Shown in pieces: positions 19,266 through 29,136 of a stretch of DNA of 64,000 bases. This stretch comes from Pseudonocardia sp. HH130629-09 (GTDB lineage Bacteria > Actinomycetota > Actinomycetes > Mycobacteriales > Pseudonocardiaceae). How positions within the stretch are numbered: the first letter of the stretch is position 1; every line of letters starts with the position of its first letter. The position numbers and the translations under genes were made by a program. The stretch covers positions 3,286,001 to 3,350,000 of the forward strand of contig NZ_CP011868.1 of assembly GCF_001294645.1 (NCBI RefSeq), given 5' to 3'. The notes beneath the pieces are model-generated. The model searched no databases and was not told the DNA's origin. It saw only the letters and a program-made list of their open reading frames with translations.

Positions 19266-19970
19266 GTGGCACACACCAACGAGAACCCCGCGCAGAACGT
19301 CACCTTCCCCTCCGGTGGCGGCACCGCACACGGCTACCTGGCCCGCCCCGACTCGGGGTCCGGGCCCGGCCTGATCGTCATCCAAGAGTGGTGGGGCCTC
19401 ACCGACCACATCGTGGACGTCACCGACCGGTTCGCCGCCGAGGGGTTCGTCGCGCTGGCGCCCGACCTCTACGGCGGCCGCACCACCCACGACTCCGACG
19501 AGGCCGGCAAGCTCATGGCCGAGCTGCCGGTCCAGCAGGCGGCCACCGACCTGGCCGGAGCCGTGGAGTACCTGCTCGGGCGCGACGACGTGACCTCCTC
19601 GGCCGTCGGCGCCGTCGGCTTCTGCATGGGCGGCGGCTTCGTGCTGGTCCTCGCCGCGCAGCAGGGCGACAACGTCGCGGCCGCGGTGCCGTTCTACGGC
19701 GTCCTGAAGGAGGACTACCCGTCGTTCGCGAACCTGACCGCGGCCGTGCAGGGCCACTTCGGGTCCGAGGACACCATGGCGACGCCGGACGCGGTGAGCT
19801 CGCTCGCCGACCGCATCGAGTCCGAGTCCGGTACCCGCCCGGAGTTCCTGCAGTACCCGGCCGGGCACGCCTTCTTCAACGACGAGAACCACATGGGGAC
19901 CTACGACGCCGAGCAGGCGGAGATCGCCTGGACCCGCGCGACGCAGTTCCTGCGCGAGCACGTGAAGTAG
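19266..19970 (+). CDS. Dienelactone hydrolase family protein
   Basis: This 234-residue alpha/beta hydrolase has the dienelactone-hydrolase form of the triad: Cys in GFCMGGGFVLV, Asp in the FGSEDTMATPDAV loop, and His in YPAGHAFFNDEN. The conserved GLIVIQEWWGLTDHIVDVTD near residue 35 supports the assignment. In chloroaromatic pathways such enzymes open dienelactone, but most chromosomal members have unknown substrates. GTG 19266 is the best start by alignment; a clear Shine-Dalgarno sequence is lacking. It is convergent with the aldo/keto reductase (6 bp apart). Confidence 0.92.
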   Translation: MAHTNENPAQNVTFPSGGGTAHGYLARPDSGSGPGLIVIQEWWGLTDHIVDVTDRFAAEGFVALAPDLYGGRTTHDSDEAGKLMAELPVQQAATDLAGAVEYLLGRDDVTSSAVGAVGFCMGGGFVLVLAAQQGDNVAAAVPFYGVLKEDYPSFANLTAAVQGHFGSEDTMATPDAVSSLADRIESESGTRPEFLQYPAGHAFFNDENHMGTYDAEQAEIAWTRATQFLREHVK

Positions 19971-19976
19971 GCGCCG

Positions 19977-20981
19977 TCACCGCCGGGAGAACAGCTCCCG
20001 CGCGACGGCGGGCAGCGTGGCGGGTCCGGTGCGCAGCCGGACCCGCTGCGCGGCCGCGGTGAGACCGGCGTACTCGTCGGAGGTCAGCACGATGTCCGCC
20101 GCGGCCACGTTGGACTCCAGCTGCGCCACGCTCGACGCACCGGGGATGGCGACGGTGTTCGGGTGGTGCACCACCCACGCCAGCGCGACCTGGGACGGCG
20201 TCGCGTCGTGCGCGGACGCGACGTCGCGCAGGGCGTCGGTGAGCGGGGCCAGCGCGGCCAGGTTCTCCGGCAGCCACTCCGCCTTGCTGCGGCGCGCCGC
20301 GTTGGTGGGCCGGTGGTCGGCGTCGTAGCGGCCGGTGAGCAGTCCCTGGGCGAGCGGGCTGTAGGCCATCACGATGCGTCCGTGCGCGGCGGCGTACGGG
20401 ACGAGGGCCCCGGCGGGCAGGCGGCGCAGCAGGCTGAACTCGACCTGGTTGGACAGCACCGGTCCGCCCAGCGCCTCCTCCGCGGCCAGCCAGCGCTCCA
20501 GCGAGTACGACGAGACACCTGCGTCGCGCACCAGGCCGGTCCGCTGCAGCTCGGCCATGCCGCGCATCGCCGACGCGTCGCCGATCAGCGGGTGCGGCTT
20601 GTGCACCTGGTAGAGGTCCAGCTCGGTCACCCCGAGCCGGGCGGCGGAGGCGACCGCGCGCCGGCGCAGCACCGGCCCCAGGGGCAGGACCGGGAAGAAC
20701 TTCGTCGCGATCACGACCTCGTCGCGCCACCCGGGGCCGCCGCAGGCACGCAGCGCGTCGCCCAGGATCCGTTCGCTGCGCAGCGGGCCGTAGAGCTCCG
20801 CGGTGTCGAACACGGTGACACCCAGCTCGCGGGCACGGGCGACGATCCACCCGGCCTCCAGCGCGTCGCCGTAGCCCCACTCGCTCGTGCCGAACTGCCA
20901 GGTGCCCAGCCCCATCACCGACCAGCGTCGTGGTCCGGAAGCGAGGCCGTCGAGGTAGCGCACCTGCGCAGTGTCCTCCAC
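19977..20981 (-). CDS. Aldo/keto reductase
   Basis: This 334-residue enzyme has a TIM-barrel with the AKR tetrad visible: Asp and Tyr in VFDTAELYGPL, Lys in IATKFFPVL and His in YQVHKPHP. The NADPH site is suggested by IPGASSVAQLESNVAA near the end. The substrate is unknown. It starts 24 bp after the AbgT stop on the same strand, so it is probably the last gene of the esterase - AbgT - reductase unit. Confidence 0.93.
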   Translation of the reverse strand: MEDTAQVRYLDGLASGPRRWSVMGLGTWQFGTSEWGYGDALEAGWIVARARELGVTVFDTAELYGPLRSERILGDALRACGGPGWRDEVVIATKFFPVLPLGPVLRRRAVASAARLGVTELDLYQVHKPHPLIGDASAMRGMAELQRTGLVRDAGVSSYSLERWLAAEEALGGPVLSNQVEFSLLRRLPAGALVPYAAAHGRIVMAYSPLAQGLLTGRYDADHRPTNAARRSKAEWLPENLAALAPLTDALRDVASAHDATPSQVALAWVVHHPNTVAIPGASSVAQLESNVAAADIVLTSDEYAGLTAAAQRVRLRTGPATLPAVARELFSRR

Positions 20982-21005
20982 GCCGCCGGGCCCGCCCGCA
21001 CCCCG

Positions 21006-22541
21006 CTACCGCACGGGAGCCCCCGGTCCCAGCGGGATCCCCAGTGCCCACCAGGCGAAGAACAGCAGGGTCCAGACGACCGTCATCGCGATCGCGAGCG
21101 GGAGCGTGTACGACGCGAGCGTCCCGATGCCCGCGTCCTTGCGGTACCGCTGCAGGAACCCCAGTGCCATGATGAAGTACGGGCTCATCGGGGTGATCGC
21201 CGTCGAGCCGGAGTCGGCGATCCGGAACAGCGCCTGGGTGGTCTCGGGCGGCACCTCGACCAGCATCAGCATCGGCACGATCACCGGCGCCGCGATCGAC
21301 CACATCGCCGTCCCGCTGGTCACCATCACGTTCACCACGGTGAGCACGGCCAGCACCATCAGGAACACGACCGGGATCGGGACGCCGGTGGTGCGCAGCG
21401 CGTCCGCGGCGACGACGGCGAGCACGTCCCCGACATGGGTCCAGTCGAAGTAGGCCAGGAACTGGGCGATCGCGAAGAACAGCGCCAGCACCGGGGCCAT
21501 CTGCCGGATCCCGTCGGCCATCAGCTTCGGGACGTCCGCGGCGGTGGTGATCGTGCCGACCGCGCGCCCGAAGACCGTGCCGAGCAGGCCGAACAGCAGC
21601 GCGATGACCGCGCCGATCCCCTCCACCAGCGGGGACTCGACGATCGACCCGTTCTCCCCGCGCAGCGGCGACCACTCCGGGGCCATGACCGCGACGAGCA
21701 GCACCGCGAAGCCCAGCAGCACCCAGCCGGCGCGGCGCAGGCCGGACCGTTCGGCCACCGACAGGCTCAGGCCGGCGACGTCGTCGTCGGGGGCGTCCGG
21801 GTCGGGGTCCAGGTCCGGGCGCTTGGCCAGGACCAGCCGGGTCACCAGTGTGATCACCAGCGCGAGCACGACCGAGGAGGCGATGTTGAAGAACCAGTTG
21901 CCGACCGGGTTCACCACGACCTCCGGGTCCACGATCCGGGCCGCGGCGGTGGTGATGCCGGCGAAGATCGCGTCGTTCGGGGTGGGGACCGGGCTGGCGT
22001 CGTAGCCCGAGGCGATGGCGGTGTAGGCGACGACGATCCCGAGGATCGGCGAGCGGCCCACCGCGCGGAACGCGAGCCCGCCCAGCGGTACCAGGATCAC
22101 GTACGCCGCGGCCGACGCGACGTGCGCGACGGTCCCGGCGAACGCGACCGCGAACACCACCAGCGACGCCGGCACCCGGGCGACCCCGGCCCGCATGGCC
22201 GCGGCGAGCAGCCCGCTGCGCTCGGCGACGGCGACGCCCATGATCACCGTGACGATGGTGGCCATCGGTGGGAACTGGGCGAAGTTGTCGATCATCGACG
22301 AGACGGCCATGGCGAGGCCGTCGCCGGAGAGCAGGTTCCGCACCGCGACCGGCTCGCCGTCGGGTGCCACCACCGCGACGCCCGCCGCCGCCAGTCCCGC
22401 GCTGATCACGGCGAGGATCGCCGACAGCACCCAGAACAGCCAGAACGGGTGCGGCAGCGCGTTCCCGACGCGTTCGACGACGGCCATCGCCCGCACCAGC
22501 CGGGGCAGCTCCCGGTCCGACGTGCCGGCGGGCGCGCTCAC
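21006..22541 (-). CDS. AbgT-family transporter
   Basis: This 511-residue membrane protein has about 11-13 predicted helices and AbgT signatures, including NALPHPFWLFWVLSAILAV at the start, AYTAIASGYDASPVPTPNDA in the middle, and FRIADSGSTAITPMSPYFIM near the end. E. coli AbgT takes up p-aminobenzoyl-glutamate; others export sulfonamides. GTG 22541 overlaps the esterase stop by 4 bp. The link with a creatininase-family amidohydrolase and a GntR regulator upstream suggests import of an amide-type compound, which is inference. Confidence 0.92.
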   Translation of the reverse strand: MSAPAGTSDRELPRLVRAMAVVERVGNALPHPFWLFWVLSAILAVISAGLAAAGVAVVAPDGEPVAVRNLLSGDGLAMAVSSMIDNFAQFPPMATIVTVIMGVAVAERSGLLAAAMRAGVARVPASLVVFAVAFAGTVAHVASAAAYVILVPLGGLAFRAVGRSPILGIVVAYTAIASGYDASPVPTPNDAIFAGITTAAARIVDPEVVVNPVGNWFFNIASSVVLALVITLVTRLVLAKRPDLDPDPDAPDDDVAGLSLSVAERSGLRRAGWVLLGFAVLLVAVMAPEWSPLRGENGSIVESPLVEGIGAVIALLFGLLGTVFGRAVGTITTAADVPKLMADGIRQMAPVLALFFAIAQFLAYFDWTHVGDVLAVVAADALRTTGVPIPVVFLMVLAVLTVVNVMVTSGTAMWSIAAPVIVPMLMLVEVPPETTQALFRIADSGSTAITPMSPYFIMALGFLQRYRKDAGIGTLASYTLPLAIAMTVVWTLLFFAWWALGIPLGPGAPVR

Positions 22542-23686
22542 CGCGGACCCCCGAGCCCGAAGAAGTCCCCGATCAGCGCGGTGGCGCGCACGGTCCGTGT
22601 CGTGACGCCGCCGCCGGAGTAGGCGGTCGCGCCGGGCCAGGTGTGCCCGCCGCCGTCGACGGCGACGTGCGCCACCCGGGCTCCGTCGCGGCAGCCCCGC
22701 CAGGTCGCGATGGTGACGTCGGGCTCGATCCGGCGGGTCTGCGGGCGGGCCCGGCAGCCGTCGCGAGCGACCCACTCGGCGACCTTAGCCGGGATCGCGG
22801 GCAGGCCGCGGTCGGCGTCGCCGGTGTAGGGGATCGTGGCGTCCCCGGTGCCGTGCACGAACAGCGCGGGGACCGGGCGGCCGGGCCGGCACGGCGGCTC
22901 GCCGTCGCGGTAGTAGGCGCCCGCGACCGGGGCAATCGCGGCGATCCGGTCGGACATCCGGCAGGCCAGGATCTCGGTGAAACCGCCGCCGTTGGACTTG
23001 CCGGTGGCGAAGACCCGGCCGGGGTCGACGCAGAGGGTGGACTCCAGGTCGTCGAGGAGGTCCCCGGTGAAGGCGACGTCGTCGACGCCCGGCGCCGAGT
23101 ACGGAGCGCCCTGCCAGGACCGCTTGCCCTCTCCCCCGGGGACCCCGTCGGGATAGGCGACGACGGCGGGCAGCCCGGACAGGCCGGAGAAGTTCTCGGT
23201 GGTGGCGCCGTCGTTGCCGCGGCCGTGGAAGACCAGGACCACCGGGATGGGCCGGTCGGGGCGGTAGCCGTCGGGCAGGTGGACCCGCACGCCGCGTTCC
23301 CGGCCGCCGCTGTCGACGGTGCGGACGGCGGTCGTGCCCGCTGCCTGCGGCGGTGTGGTGCCGCAGCCGGGGGTCGGAGCTCCGACCGGGCCGGGGGCCG
23401 CGCCGGGGCCGGGCCGCCCGGGGGCCGTGCCGGTGCCGGCGGGTCCGGCCGTCGTCTCGGGGCCGGGCGTCCCGCCCGAGGCGGGCGCGCCGGAGGCGGT
23501 CGGGGCGACGGCGGCGCCGGTGGTGAGGGCGGCCGCGACGAGGCAGGCCGTCGCCACGGCACGCAGGCGGGCTCTGCCCGGGCGTCGGGTCACAGCCGCC
23601 GGAGCGGACGGAGTTGTCGCGGGTCGTGGCGCTGCCGTCGGCCTCGGTGCTGACGATCTCGGCGCTGACGGGCTCGGTGCGGACAT
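22538..23686 (-). CDS. Secreted esterase, LpqC / PHB depolymerase type
   Basis: This 382-residue protein has a long N-terminal tail of about 40 residues, then a signal-like hydrophobic segment (ATACLVAAALTTGAAVAPTA) and a low-complexity Gly/Pro/Ala linker. The catalytic domain starts near residue 105. The triad is seen as Ser in TGKSNGGGFTE, Asp in HGTGDATIPYTG and His in DGGGHTWPGA; the oxyanion region is VVLVFHGRGND. Members cleave polyhydroxybutyrate or feruloyl-type esters. AGGGAA precedes ATG 23686. The 128-bp gap to the creatininase gene leaves open whether it shares that transcript. Confidence 0.9.
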   Translation of the reverse strand: MSAPSPSAPRSSAPRPTAAPRPATTPSAPAAVTRRPGRARLRAVATACLVAAALTTGAAVAPTASGAPASGGTPGPETTAGPAGTGTAPGRPGPGAAPGPVGAPTPGCGTTPPQAAGTTAVRTVDSGGRERGVRVHLPDGYRPDRPIPVVLVFHGRGNDGATTENFSGLSGLPAVVAYPDGVPGGEGKRSWQGAPYSAPGVDDVAFTGDLLDDLESTLCVDPGRVFATGKSNGGGFTEILACRMSDRIAAIAPVAGAYYRDGEPPCRPGRPVPALFVHGTGDATIPYTGDADRGLPAIPAKVAEWVARDGCRARPQTRRIEPDVTIATWRGCRDGARVAHVAVDGGGHTWPGATAYSGGGVTTRTVRATALIGDFFGLGGPR

Positions 23687-23814
23687 GGGGGTTCCCTTCG
23701 GACGGCGTCGTCGACGGCCGGTGCTGGTCCCGCCCGGTCACGGGCAGGTCGTGCGACGGGGGCACCGGTGGCGCCACCGCGGGAGTGCTGTGGGTCCGCA
23801 CGGGTCGGAGGGCG

Positions 23815-24579
23815 TCAGGCCCTGAGCCACTCCGTGACGAAGTCGGTGATCCGGTCGACGATCGCGGCGACGATCGCCTCGCCGTGCTCCGGGTCGGCCC
23901 GGCGGGGTTCGCCGAGGACCCCGTTCTCCGACAGGCGGTCGTAGGGCGCGGTGAGCGTCGGACCACCGCGCCGCCGGGCCAGTGCGCCGAAGGCATCGAG
24001 CTCGGTGAGCCGGGTGGTCCCGGCCGCGAGCCGGTCGGTGTGCACCAGGTGCGGTGCGACGGCGAGCATCTGCGCCGTCTCGGCCTGCCCGCTGTGCCCG
24101 CTGACCTCGGGCGGCCCGGCCGCGGCGACGACGTCGGCGGCCAGCGGGGTGAGCGGGCTCCACGCGAACTGCAGGTCCGGGCGTGCGGCGAGGAGATCCT
24201 GCGCGACCGTCGCGAGGGTGGCGTCGTTCCCGCCGTGCCCCGTGACCACGCAGATCTTGCGCCAGCCGTGCCGGTACAGGCCCTCGACGTACTCGCGCAC
24301 GAGCGTGGCGAACGTCGTGGTGGTCAGGCTGACCGTCCCGGCGAAGGCCAGGTGGTGCGGCGACACCCCGACCGGCAACGACGGCCCGACCACCGCGGTG
24401 CCGCCCAGTGCCACGGCGACCCGGTCGCAAACCGCCTCGGCGCGGATCAGGTCCGTCGCGAGCGGCAGCCCCGGCCCGTGCTGCTCGAAGGCTCCCGCCG
24501 GCAGCAGCACGACCGGGCTGTCGACGACGGCGGCCGCGGCCTCGACCGTCGTCATCTCCCCCAGGCGTCGCGTGCTCAC
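23815..24579 (-). CDS. Creatininase-family amidohydrolase
   Basis: This 254-residue protein is a metal-dependent amidase of the creatininase/MftE family. Metal ligands are visible in GAFEQHGPGLPLATDL, VVTGHGGNDATLA and SGHSGQAETAQML. Creatininase opens creatinine; MftE removes a mycofactocin precursor peptide; other members have unknown amides. No mycofactocin genes are nearby. GTG 24579 overlaps the GntR stop by 4 bp, so it is expressed with that repressor and probably responds to its substrate. Confidence 0.92.
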   Translation of the reverse strand: MSTRRLGEMTTVEAAAAVVDSPVVLLPAGAFEQHGPGLPLATDLIRAEAVCDRVAVALGGTAVVGPSLPVGVSPHHLAFAGTVSLTTTTFATLVREYVEGLYRHGWRKICVVTGHGGNDATLATVAQDLLAARPDLQFAWSPLTPLAADVVAAAGPPEVSGHSGQAETAQMLAVAPHLVHTDRLAAGTTRLTELDAFGALARRRGGPTLTAPYDRLSENGVLGEPRRADPEHGEAIVAAIVDRITDFVTEWLRA

Positions 24580-25238
24580 GCGCCCACCGCCTCGGCGATC
24601 GAGGTGAGGTGCTGGCGGCAGAGCCGCTCGGCCAGGTCCGGGTAGCCCCCGCGGACGGCGTCGAGCAGCGCGACGTGCTCGGCGTGGTCGCGCTCGCGGT
24701 CGTCGTAGCGGTGCCGGATCTCGACCTGGTCGCGGGCGCGGATGTGCAGCAGCGCCTCCACCGTCTCGCGGAGCAGGGCGTTGCCGCTGGTCGCGGCCAG
24801 TGCGACGTGGAAGTGCACGGCCGGGCGGTGGTCGCGGACCGGCGGGTGCAGGGCGTTGGTGACGCTCTCGGCGAGCATCGCCAGCCCGGCGGTGTCACGC
24901 TCCCGGGCCGCGGCGGCCGCGATCGACGGTTCCAGGACGAGCCGGGCGCGGATCAGCTCGTGCACGCCGTCGGAGGTCCGCGACGGACGGTGCGGGTTCG
25001 CGAGCAGCCGCCGCCCGACCCCGTCGCCGACGTAGGTGCCCGAGCCGTGCCGAAACTCCACCGCACCGGTGGCCTCCAGGCGTCGCAGCGCCTCGCGGAC
25101 GGTCGGGGTGGTGACCTCGAACCGTCGCGCCAGGTCGCGGGAGGACGCGAGCTGGTCCCCCGGGCCGAGGTTCCCGGTCCGGATGATGTCCATGATGTCG
25201 TCGGCCAGGCGCTCCGACAACGTCTCCCCTGCCGTCAT
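24576..25238 (-). CDS. GntR/FadR-type transcriptional regulator
   Basis: This 220-residue protein has the winged helix-turn-helix of GntR (residues 8-70: LADDIMDIIRTGNLGPGDQL, then VTTPTVREALRRLEATGAVE) and a helical FCD effector domain. Possible metal-binding histidines are in AVHFHVALAATSGN. A perfect operator palindrome lies 3 bp before its ATG, so it very probably represses itself and the coupled creatininase gene. The ATG at 25238 is likely at or next to the transcription start (leaderless). Confidence 0.95.
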   Translation of the reverse strand: MTAGETLSERLADDIMDIIRTGNLGPGDQLASSRDLARRFEVTTPTVREALRRLEATGAVEFRHGSGTYVGDGVGRRLLANPHRPSRTSDGVHELIRARLVLEPSIAAAAARERDTAGLAMLAESVTNALHPPVRDHRPAVHFHVALAATSGNALLRETVEALLHIRARDQVEIRHRYDDRERDHAEHVALLDAVRGGYPDLAERLCRQHLTSIAEAVGA

Positions 25239-25241
25239 AAA

Positions 25242-25262
25242 GTGACTAAATCACTTAGTCAC
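25242..25262. promoter_or_regulatory. GntR operator, perfect palindrome
   Basis: Arms GTGACTAA and TTAGTCAC are exact inverted repeats with a 5-base spacer (ATCAC). The site overlaps the -10 element of the GntR gene and ends 3 bp from its start codon. The placement indicates autoregulation. Confidence 0.85.
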
Positions 25263-25274
25263 CTCACCGGTCAA
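25245..25274 (-). promoter_or_regulatory. Promoter of the GntR-creatininase unit
   Basis: On the minus strand TTGACC (25274-25269) and TTTAGT (25250-25245) are separated by 18 bp. The expected start falls on the A of the ATG at 25238, so the mRNA would be leaderless. Confidence 0.65.
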
Positions 25275-25577
25275 TCCCTCTGATCCGTTCGGCGCTCGGG
25301 ATCAGTGCGCGGACCGCGGATCACCGCGACGCAGCGCGGAGCCAGCACGCGGCGCGGACCGACGCGCGGGCCGAGGCCCGAGCGGGGCCGGTCCGTCGGC
25401 ACCGGCGGGGCCGGTCAGGCGGCGGGGCCGGTCGGGCAGCAGCGCCGACGAGACCAGTCAGGCGACCAGGCCGGTCAGGCGGCACGGCCGGGCAGGCGGC
25501 ACGGCCGGGCAGGCGGCACGGCCGGGCAGGCGGCACGGCCGGGCAGGCAGGGCCGGCCCGACTCCGGCGCCGCTCGG
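25275..25577. other. Gene-free GC-rich stretch with tandem repeats
   Basis: This stretch lies between the GntR promoter and the stop of the downstream hydrolase gene. It has no credible gene. Its right half consists of 17-bp repeats and degenerate GGCCGGTC/CAGGCGGC motifs; the left part is plain GC-rich sequence. Confidence 0.6.
25476..25543. repeat. Four perfect copies of a 17-bp tandem repeat
   Basis: The unit is CAGGCGGCACGGCCGGG, repeated at 25476, 25493, 25510 and 25527 without change. A degenerate fifth copy starts at 25544, and looser copies lie to the left. It sits just after the stop codon of the hydrolase gene on the minus strand. The units abut each other, so it is not a CRISPR array. 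Confidence 0.95.
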
Positions 25578-26678
25578 TCAGGCGCCGACCGCGGGGCCTG
25601 CCTCGTCGTCGGGGGCGTCCGCGGCGGCGTCCCAGTCGGCCAGGGCCCGGTCGAGCTCAGGCCAGGTCGTGTCCCGGGCCCGGCGCCCGGTCAGCACGCC
25701 CAGGTGCCCGCCCGGCGAGGTCGTGAACCGGACCTCGGGGCTGCCGGTCAGCAGCGGCACGCCGGCGCGGACCGCACGCAGCGGGGCGATGACGTCGTCC
25801 CGCCCGGCGACGACGAGCACCGGCACCCCGACGTCGGCCAGCTCCACGTCGCGCCCGCCCAGGCGCAGTCCGCCGCTCGCGAGATCGTTGCTGCGGAGCA
25901 ACAGGTGGAACAGCTGCCCGAACACCCGGCCCGGGTAGCCGTGCATGTTGCTCATCAGGTGGTCGACGGCCTCGATCTGGGCCAGGCAGTCCCGGTCGTC
26001 GATCCGCGAGGCGATCGCGAGCGGCTTGGTGACGAGCCGGTCCACCGCGGTCAGCTGGAACGCCCAGCTCACCATCGGCGCCGGGAAGCTGCCGACGGCC
26101 CGGTAGATCGACGAGACCAGCCGGCCACCGCTGATCTGCGCGAGCGGCCGGAACGGCGCCACCAGCGGCACCCGGGAGATGTCGACCGGAGTGCCGATCG
26201 CGGCGACCGAGCGCACCGGCAGCGGGTCGCGTGCCTGCACCGCGGCGGCGACGGTGAGCAGCGCGAAGATCCCGCCGAGCGACCAGGCGACGAGGTGCAC
26301 CTCGTCGCCGGTCTCCTCGGCGACCCGGCGGACCGTGTCGGGCAGTAGCTCGTCGACCCAGCTCTCGATGCCCAGGGTGCGGTCGGAGAACGACTTGGGC
26401 CCGTAGTCGATCAGGTAGACGGTCCGGCCCTGCTGCAGCAGGTGCTCCACCAGCGAGCAGCCGCGGCGCAGGTCGTAGGCGAAGTCCGGGGCACCCAGCG
26501 GCGGCACGAGCAGCACCGGCGCACCCTCGGAGGGATCCACGCCGGACAACGGGCGGTACCGGAACAGGATCCCCTGCGGGGAGCCCACCACCGCGTCCCG
26601 CGGCATCCGGCGCAGGTCGGCGAGGTGGCCGACCACGGCCCGGTCCCACACGTTGGCGACGGCGTCCACGAGATCCAC
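25578..26678 (-). CDS. Alpha/beta hydrolase related to PhaC
   Basis: This 366-residue protein resembles class III polyhydroxyalkanoate synthase-like hydrolases in the segments VLLVPPLGAPDFAYDLRRGC and VYLIDYGPKSFSDRTLGIES. The nucleophile elbow is VAWSLGGIFA, with Ser instead of the Cys that polymerising PhaC uses, so it is more likely an esterase or depolymerase than a polymer synthase. The acid lies in VVAGRDDVIAPL and the histidine in TSPGGHLGVLTG. GTG 26678 gives the start. The 17-bp repeats follow its stop directly. Confidence 0.85.
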   Translation of the reverse strand: MDLVDAVANVWDRAVVGHLADLRRMPRDAVVGSPQGILFRYRPLSGVDPSEGAPVLLVPPLGAPDFAYDLRRGCSLVEHLLQQGRTVYLIDYGPKSFSDRTLGIESWVDELLPDTVRRVAEETGDEVHLVAWSLGGIFALLTVAAAVQARDPLPVRSVAAIGTPVDISRVPLVAPFRPLAQISGGRLVSSIYRAVGSFPAPMVSWAFQLTAVDRLVTKPLAIASRIDDRDCLAQIEAVDHLMSNMHGYPGRVFGQLFHLLLRSNDLASGGLRLGGRDVELADVGVPVLVVAGRDDVIAPLRAVRAGVPLLTGSPEVRFTTSPGGHLGVLTGRRARDTTWPELDRALADWDAAADAPDDEAGPAVGA

Positions 26679-26762
26679 GGGCGCACCCTATCGGCACGCG
26701 TGGGTCATCGACGGCCCGCGAGGACGACCGGAGTTACCCGTCGGTATGTGAGACTGCCGACC

Positions 26763-27897
<1,135 letters not shown>

Positions 27898-27908
<11 letters not shown>

Positions 27909-29136
27909 GGCCGCCCGCGACGGCGTCCAGGGCCCGCGCGATGTCGGCGACGAGATCGCGCGGGTCCTCCAGCCCCACCGACAGGCGCAGGTGCCCGAGG
28001 CGGCGGAACTCCGGCGGGAAGTGCGCCGCCCGGCCGTCGCCACCGGCCCCGACGTGCACGATCAGCGACTCGTCGTGGCCCAGTGACACCGCCGAGGTGA
28101 TGACGCGCAGGCCTGCGACGAACCGGTTCTGCAGCTCCGGCGGCCCGTCCAGGGCGAAGGCCAGCATGCCGCCGTACCCGCCGTCGAGGGTCCGGGCCGC
28201 CAGCGCGCGCTGCGGGTGCGACGCCAGACCCGGGTAGGCCACGTAGGCGACCTCCGCGCGGGACTCCAGGTACTCCGCGACCTGCTGCGCGCCGGCGCAG
28301 TGCGCGCGCATCCGCATCGGCAGGGTCACCGCGCCCCGGGCGATCAGCCAGGCGTTGAACGGGCTGATGACTCCCCCGGCGTCGACCATGGCGTCGGCCC
28401 GGATCCGCTCGACGAGCTCACGGCGACCGAGCACGGCACCGCCCATCGCATCGCCGTGGCCGTTGACGTACTTGGTCAGCGAGTGCACGACGAGGTCCGC
28501 GCCCCGCTCCAGCGGACGCTGCAGCACCGGCGTCGCGAAGGTGGCGTCGACGCTGAGCAGGGCGCCCGCCTCGTGCGCGATCGCGGCGACGGCGTCGACG
28601 TCGGTGATCCGGGTGGTCGGGTTGGCCGGGGTCTCGACGTGCACCAGCCGGGTCCGTGGGCGGAGCGCGGCGCGCACCGCCTCCGGGTCGGAGGAGTCGA
28701 CCAGGGTGGCGGTGATCCCCCACCGGCCCGGCAGCAGCTCGGTGAGCAGCCGGTGGGTGGCGACGTAGGTCACGTCGGAGCTGACGACGTGGTCGCCGGC
28801 CCGCAGGAACGTGAAGAACACCGCGTGCAGCGCCGCGACGCCCGAGGCCAGTGCGACCGCGGCGCACCCGCCCGGCGACACCCCGGCCGGGTCCTCCAGG
28901 GCGACGAGCTTGTCCTCCAGCCAGCCCTGGTTCGCCCCGCCGTTGCGGGTGTAGAGCGGGGTAGCGGTGCCCGACCAGTCCAGCTCCGAGGGGTCCTCGG
29001 GCAGGGCGTAGGAGTTGCCCGCGACGATCGGGCGGCGGATCGCGCCGGTCCCGGCGTCGACGTCGTTGCCCGCGTGCACCGCGCGGGTGGCGAGGAAGGG
29101 TGGTCGGTCGTCGCCGGGGGTCACACCGGAGATCAT
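27898..29136 (-). CDS. Cys/Met-metabolism PLP enzyme
   Basis: This 412-residue protein is of the cystathionine gamma-synthase/lyase and methionine gamma-lyase family. Features are [60 protein letters not shown] and the PLP lysine in [16 protein letters not shown]. It may make or break cysteine, homocysteine or methionine; sequence alone does not decide. Start ATG 29136 overlaps the stop of the siderophore ATPase gene by 4 bp, so it is the last gene of that iron-regulated operon, which is an unexpected partner. Confidence 0.92.

Noticed and set aside
20163..22622. Plus-strand 819-codon frame
   Set aside because: Antisense to AbgT and the aldo/keto reductase; His/Arg-rich shadow without a fold.
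25476..25560. CRISPR-like array
   Set aside because: The 17-bp units are directly adjacent without spacers.
25578..26678. Active PHA synthase (PhaC)
   Set aside because: The nucleophile is Ser (WSLGG), not the Cys needed by polymerising PhaC.
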